NCBI GenBank assembly: GCA_016208645.1
Contig: JACQXP010000296.1
Location: forward strand, 1-7,402
DNA length: 7,402 nucleotides
Reading direction: 5' to 3'
From: Candidatus Methylomirabilota bacterium
GTDB taxonomy: Bacteria > Methylomirabilota > Methylomirabilia > Methylomirabilales > 2-02-FULL-66-22
The notes under the pieces were generated by a model that saw only the letters and a list, made by a program, of their open reading frames with translations, did no database searches and was not told the DNA's origin. Within the stretch, counting starts at the first letter, position 1. Every line of letters begins with the position of its first letter. Shown here in pieces: positions 5,406-7,402 of this stretch. Position numbers and translations under genes: made by a program.

Positions 5406-5797
5406 TTGCACGGAGGATCCTGGGGCCTCTCCTTCCGTTTCTCTTGGCCATGGCCCTTTTGAGCCGTGGGTCATCGTGGGCGGAGCAGCGCCAGGGAACA
5501 CCTGCCCGCACGCTCTTCGAGCCGTTTGCAAGGAAGACCATTGCAGGAGAGGTCATGTCGGTGGACCTGGACAAACGCACGCTGGTGGTCCGGATCCTCG
5601 AGAACGGGGATCGAGAGAGGGATGTCGCCGTCGTGCTGGACGACCGGACCGTGCTGAAAAAGCTCCGGACGCCGATGTCCGGCGGTGACCTAGCCCCCGG
5701 GCATCTAGTCAATGTGACGTATAGCGAGCACGCCGGCAAGTTGGTGGCCCGGCGCATCGAGGTCACGGGGAAGGCCGTCCACCCACAAATGCCCTGA
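5402..5797 (+). CDS. Small exported protein D, same domain family
   Basis: A 131-residue protein starting with GTG that overlaps the stop of protein C (GTGA), so it is probably translated by coupling; its own ribosome-binding site is weak. The signal peptide is M-I-A-R-R5, hydrophobic ILGPLLPFLLAMALL, with cleavage near S-W-A27. The domain has I47-A-G49-E-V-M-S-V-D55, T60-L-V-V-R64, V75-A-V-V-L, then D96-L-A-P-G100-H-L-V-N-V and A-R-R-I-E-V-T. The spacing from G49 to G100 is 51 residues. It is the last gene of the oxidase-led run; the insertion element begins shortly after its stop. Function is unknown. Confidence 0.72.
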   Translation: MIARRILGPLLPFLLAMALLSRGSSWAEQRQGTPARTLFEPFARKTIAGEVMSVDLDKRTLVVRILENGDRERDVAVVLDDRTVLKKLRTPMSGGDLAPGHLVNVTYSEHAGKLVARRIEVTGKAVHPQMP

Positions 5798-5830
5798 ACC
5801 CCCTCACCCGATCCCTTATATTCTCCATAG

Positions 5831-6050
5831 AGGGGAAGAGGGTTCGTTGAGTAAGATAGTCCCCCGAGAAGACAGGATCCGGAGTTCGCTGGTTGAGGAC
5901 CACCCTATCCCCATCCCGGCAGAGGATCTGGGAGAGACTGTCCCCTCCAGCGAGCGAACGGCACCAGGTTCGATAGGAAGTCGTCCCGCGGAGGACCAAT
6001 ATAAGGGTAACCCGCCGTTCCTTCTGGGTGTACGACACCATTGTGACGAG
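5831..6050 (+). ncRNA. Candidate bridge-RNA region in the left end of the IS110 element
   Basis: IS110-group elements encode a structured bridge RNA in the non-coding end before the transposase. This stretch has several potential pairings. TGGT/ACCA closes a loop of five (5890-5902). GACAGGATCC near 5871 can pair with GGATC (5927-5931) and CTGTC (5939-5943). GTTCGCTGG near 5884 pairs with CCAGCG and GCGAAC (about 5948-5960). GGTGT/ACACC (6027-6039) forms a hairpin just before the gene. The frame 5847-6056 is open but resembles no protein. The pairings are seen by eye; the RNA and its loops are inferred. Confidence 0.35.
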
Positions 6051-6052
6051 AG

Positions 6053-7225
6053 TTGACGGTACGACGCGAGCAGGGGACGCGGGTGCTCTCGCGGGCAGTC
6101 CCCCACACCGCCGAGGGGCTCGCCGAGTGGGGCCGCTGGCTCGATGAGCAGCGGGCGGCCGGGGTGGAGCTGTGGGCCGCCATCGAACGGCCGGACGGCC
6201 GGGTGGTGGACTTCCTCCTGGACCACGGGGTGGTGGTGTACCCGGTGAACCCCAAGGCCCTGGACCGGGCGCGGGACCGCTTCCGGATGAGCCAGGCCAA
6301 GAGCGACCCCTTCGATGCCCAGGTCCTGGCGGAGGTCCTCCGCACTGACCAGGCCCGCCTCCAGGCGCTGCAGCCGAGCTCGGCCGCCGCCCAGGAGCTC
6401 AAGCTCCTCACCCGGGATTACGCCCGCTGTGTGCGGGAGCAGACGCGGCTCGTCAACCGGCTCACGGCGACCCTCAAGGAGTACTACCCCCGGGCCCTGG
6501 AGGTGTGCGAGGACCTCACGACCCAGCGCGCCCGGGCCTTCCTCCGGGCCTATCCCACCCCGGAGGCGCTGGCGGCCCTCAGGCCCAAGCAGTGGCAGCG
6601 CTTCGCCCGGACCCAGCGCTGGAGCGCCGCCCAGGTGGCCACGCTCTGGACCACGCTCCAGGCGCCCCAACTCCCCGTGCCGGCCCACGTGGTGCGGGCG
6701 AAGGCGCGCCTGGTCCGGATCCTGGGGACCCAGCTGGAGGCCGCGGTCCACGCGGTGGCCGAGTACCGCGAGGCGGTGACGGGTTTTTTCGGGACGTTGC
6801 CGGCGGCTGAGTGGGCGACCACGCTGCCGGCCGGGCACGGGACCACGGTGCCGACCCTCTGTGCGGAGCTCGGGGACGCCCCGGGGCGCTGGGCCTCCTG
6901 GCAGCACCTCCAAGGCCACGCCGGTACGGTCCCGGTGACCGTGCGGAGCGGCAAGTACCGGAGCATCCAGTTCCGCTTCGCCTGCAACAAGCACCTGCGG
7001 ACCGCCCTGCACCAGTTCGCCCTCTGCTCGCTCCAGTACAGCGAGTGGGCCCGGGTCTACTACGACCGCCAGCGGGCACGGGGGCACCGGCACCATGCCG
7101 CCTTGCGGGCGCTGGGGGCGAAGTGGCTGAAGATCATCTTCGTGATGTGGCGTCGGCATGTCCCTTACCGGGAGGAGCACCATCTGGCGACCATGGCTCG
7201 GCAGCAGCTGCGCCAAGCCGCGTGA
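6053..7225 (+). CDS. IS110-family transposase, N-terminus incomplete
   Basis: A 390-residue frame from TTG 6053. It has the RuvC-like DEDD domain: E45 (AAIERPDG), then VVVYPVNPKALDRARDRF and A-K-S-D85-P-F-D88-A, i.e. the E and the two last Asp residues. Basic, helical sequence follows. The C-terminal Tnp_20 domain contains a Gly-rich HGTTVPTLCAELGD stretch, LQGHAGTVPVT and the candidate catalytic Ser S299 (VRSGKYRS), then RFACNKHLRTAL. IS110 enzymes recombine DNA with bridge-RNA guidance. The first Asp (usually in a GIDxxK-like start about 15 residues before VRREQG) is absent. A TGA at 6044-6046 blocks the frame just upstream, and no ribosome-binding site is well spaced from TTG 6053. The 5' end is therefore probably frameshifted or otherwise damaged, and activity is doubtful. 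The gene has strong G/C third-position bias. Confidence 0.85.
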   Translation: MTVRREQGTRVLSRAVPHTAEGLAEWGRWLDEQRAAGVELWAAIERPDGRVVDFLLDHGVVVYPVNPKALDRARDRFRMSQAKSDPFDAQVLAEVLRTDQARLQALQPSSAAAQELKLLTRDYARCVREQTRLVNRLTATLKEYYPRALEVCEDLTTQRARAFLRAYPTPEALAALRPKQWQRFARTQRWSAAQVATLWTTLQAPQLPVPAHVVRAKARLVRILGTQLEAAVHAVAEYREAVTGFFGTLPAAEWATTLPAGHGTTVPTLCAELGDAPGRWASWQHLQGHAGTVPVTVRSGKYRSIQFRFACNKHLRTALHQFALCSLQYSEWARVYYDRQRARGHRHHAALRALGAKWLKIIFVMWRRHVPYREEHHLATMARQQLRQAA

Positions 7226-7240
7226 TCCAGAAAAAACCCC

Positions 7241-7246
7241 TTGACA
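7241..7246 (+). promoter_or_regulatory. Outward TTGACA (-35 box) at the right end of the IS110 element
   Basis: A consensus -35 hexamer lies 15 bases after the transposase stop and close to the presumed right boundary. No -10 follows at 16-18 bases in the present DNA. In IS110-type circle junctions a split promoter forms from a right-end -35 and a left-end -10. The left-end partner is uncertain (TATATT 5817-5822 or TAAGAT 5852-5857). Confidence 0.35.
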
Positions 7247-7271
7247 GCCCCCATAGGAAGTCTCTCCCGGG

Positions 7272-7292
7272 CACCCCGCCTGTGGCGGGGTG
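7272..7292. terminator. Perfect GC-rich hairpin, possible terminator for the - strand gene
   Basis: CACCCCGCC pairs with GGCGGGGTG around the loop TGT: a 9-bp perfect stem. It lies 27 bases past the stop of the - strand gene ending at 7320. There is no T tract on either side, so a simple intrinsic terminator is doubtful; it may be a processing or boundary structure. Confidence 0.35.
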
Positions 7293-7319
7293 GGTGGGTA
7301 AGGGGCAGGGAGAGGGGCA

Positions 7320-7402
7320 TCAGTGGATTCCCCGATACTCCGGGTGCTCGCGGAGGACGGGCATCCGGTTCACGATCCAGCGGAAGGTGAGAACACCGAG
7401 GG
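7320..7402 (-). CDS. C-terminal end of an unidentified gene (partial)
   Basis: On the - strand, 26 codons run from the window edge to TGA (7322-7320), reading LGVLTFRWIVNRMPVLREHP then EYRGIH. About 22 of 26 codons end in G or C, the same bias as the other genes here. The sequence looks like a hydrophobic segment passing into a short charged tail, as at the C-terminus of a membrane protein. The family cannot be named from this much. It converges on the IS110 element. Confidence 0.45.
   Translation of the reverse strand, partial: LGVLTFRWIVNRMPVLREHPEYRGIH

Larger units (their letters stand above)
5825..7256 (+). mobile_element. IS110-family insertion element (boundaries approximate)
   Basis: An IS110-type transposase gene (6053-7225) with a long non-coding left end (about 220 bp) and a short right end (about 30 bp), the geometry of the IS110 group. 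The hexamer CCATAG occurs at 5825-5830 and 7251-7256 in the same orientation and may mark the core sites, giving about 1.43 kb. Terminal inverted repeats are not evident, as expected for IS110. TTGACA at 7241-7246 stands near the right end without a -10. In circularised IS110 elements such a -35 joins a -10 from the left end. The boundaries are inferred from one hexamer and could be wrong by tens of bases. Confidence 0.6.

Noticed and set aside
5799..5835. CCCCTC/GAGGGG pairing after protein D as a terminator
   Set aside because: The stem is only 6 bp around a 24-base loop, with no T tract, and it straddles the presumed element end.
5847..6056. 69-codon open frame in the IS110 left end
   Set aside because: No family resemblance, a weak start, and a position in the expected non-coding bridge-RNA region. 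It overlaps the visible hairpins.
1..7402. CRISPR array, tRNA, rRNA, or toxin-antitoxin pair
   Set aside because: No regularly spaced repeats, cloverleaf or rRNA-like segments are visible. The small genes are exported beta-rich proteins rather than toxin-antitoxin types.

Overview
The window is GC-rich bacterial DNA. All but one of its genes lie on the + strand. Several products carry signal peptides, suggesting a cell with a substantial exported proteome, probably Gram-negative-like. The gene types and base composition would fit a soil or groundwater lineage such as NC10/Rokubacteria-like bacteria, but this is a guess; nothing here fixes the phylum.

Left part (1-969): the last codons of an unidentified gene, a 64-residue membrane-anchored zinc-ribbon-like protein, and a TVP38/DedA-type (VTT domain) membrane protein, packed as one translationally linked run. 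A 306-bp gap follows, holding a perfect 15-bp palindrome and a sigma-54-type -24/-12 promoter. Next comes a Tim44-like domain protein gene (1276-2285) broken by a -1 frameshift in its glycine-rich segment, closed by a strong hairpin terminator.

Middle part (2537-5797): a second, near-consensus sigma-54-type promoter stands 56 bp before an unusual gene. Its N-terminus is a response-regulator receiver domain that stops just before its conserved lysine. It runs in frame into the signal-peptide-like segment and complete copper motifs of a two-domain multicopper oxidase. Four small exported proteins follow closely. Despite low identity, all four share one small beta-rich domain pattern: G-x-V-x-x-V near the start of the domain and a (K/R/A)-(P/A)-G turn 50-56 residues later. 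I read oxidase plus four as one operon-like envelope module, possibly concerned with metal or redox chemistry; that function is inference.

Right part (about 5825-7256): an IS110-family insertion element. It has a DEDD/Tnp_20 transposase whose first catalytic Asp is not encoded in frame, about 220 bp of hairpin-rich non-coding left end where bridge RNAs lie in the IS110 group, and a lone TTGACA near the right end. The window closes with the C-terminal 26 codons of a gene on the - strand.

The most notable points are the receiver-oxidase chimera, the pair of matched sigma-54 promoters, and the four-gene tandem family behind the oxidase.
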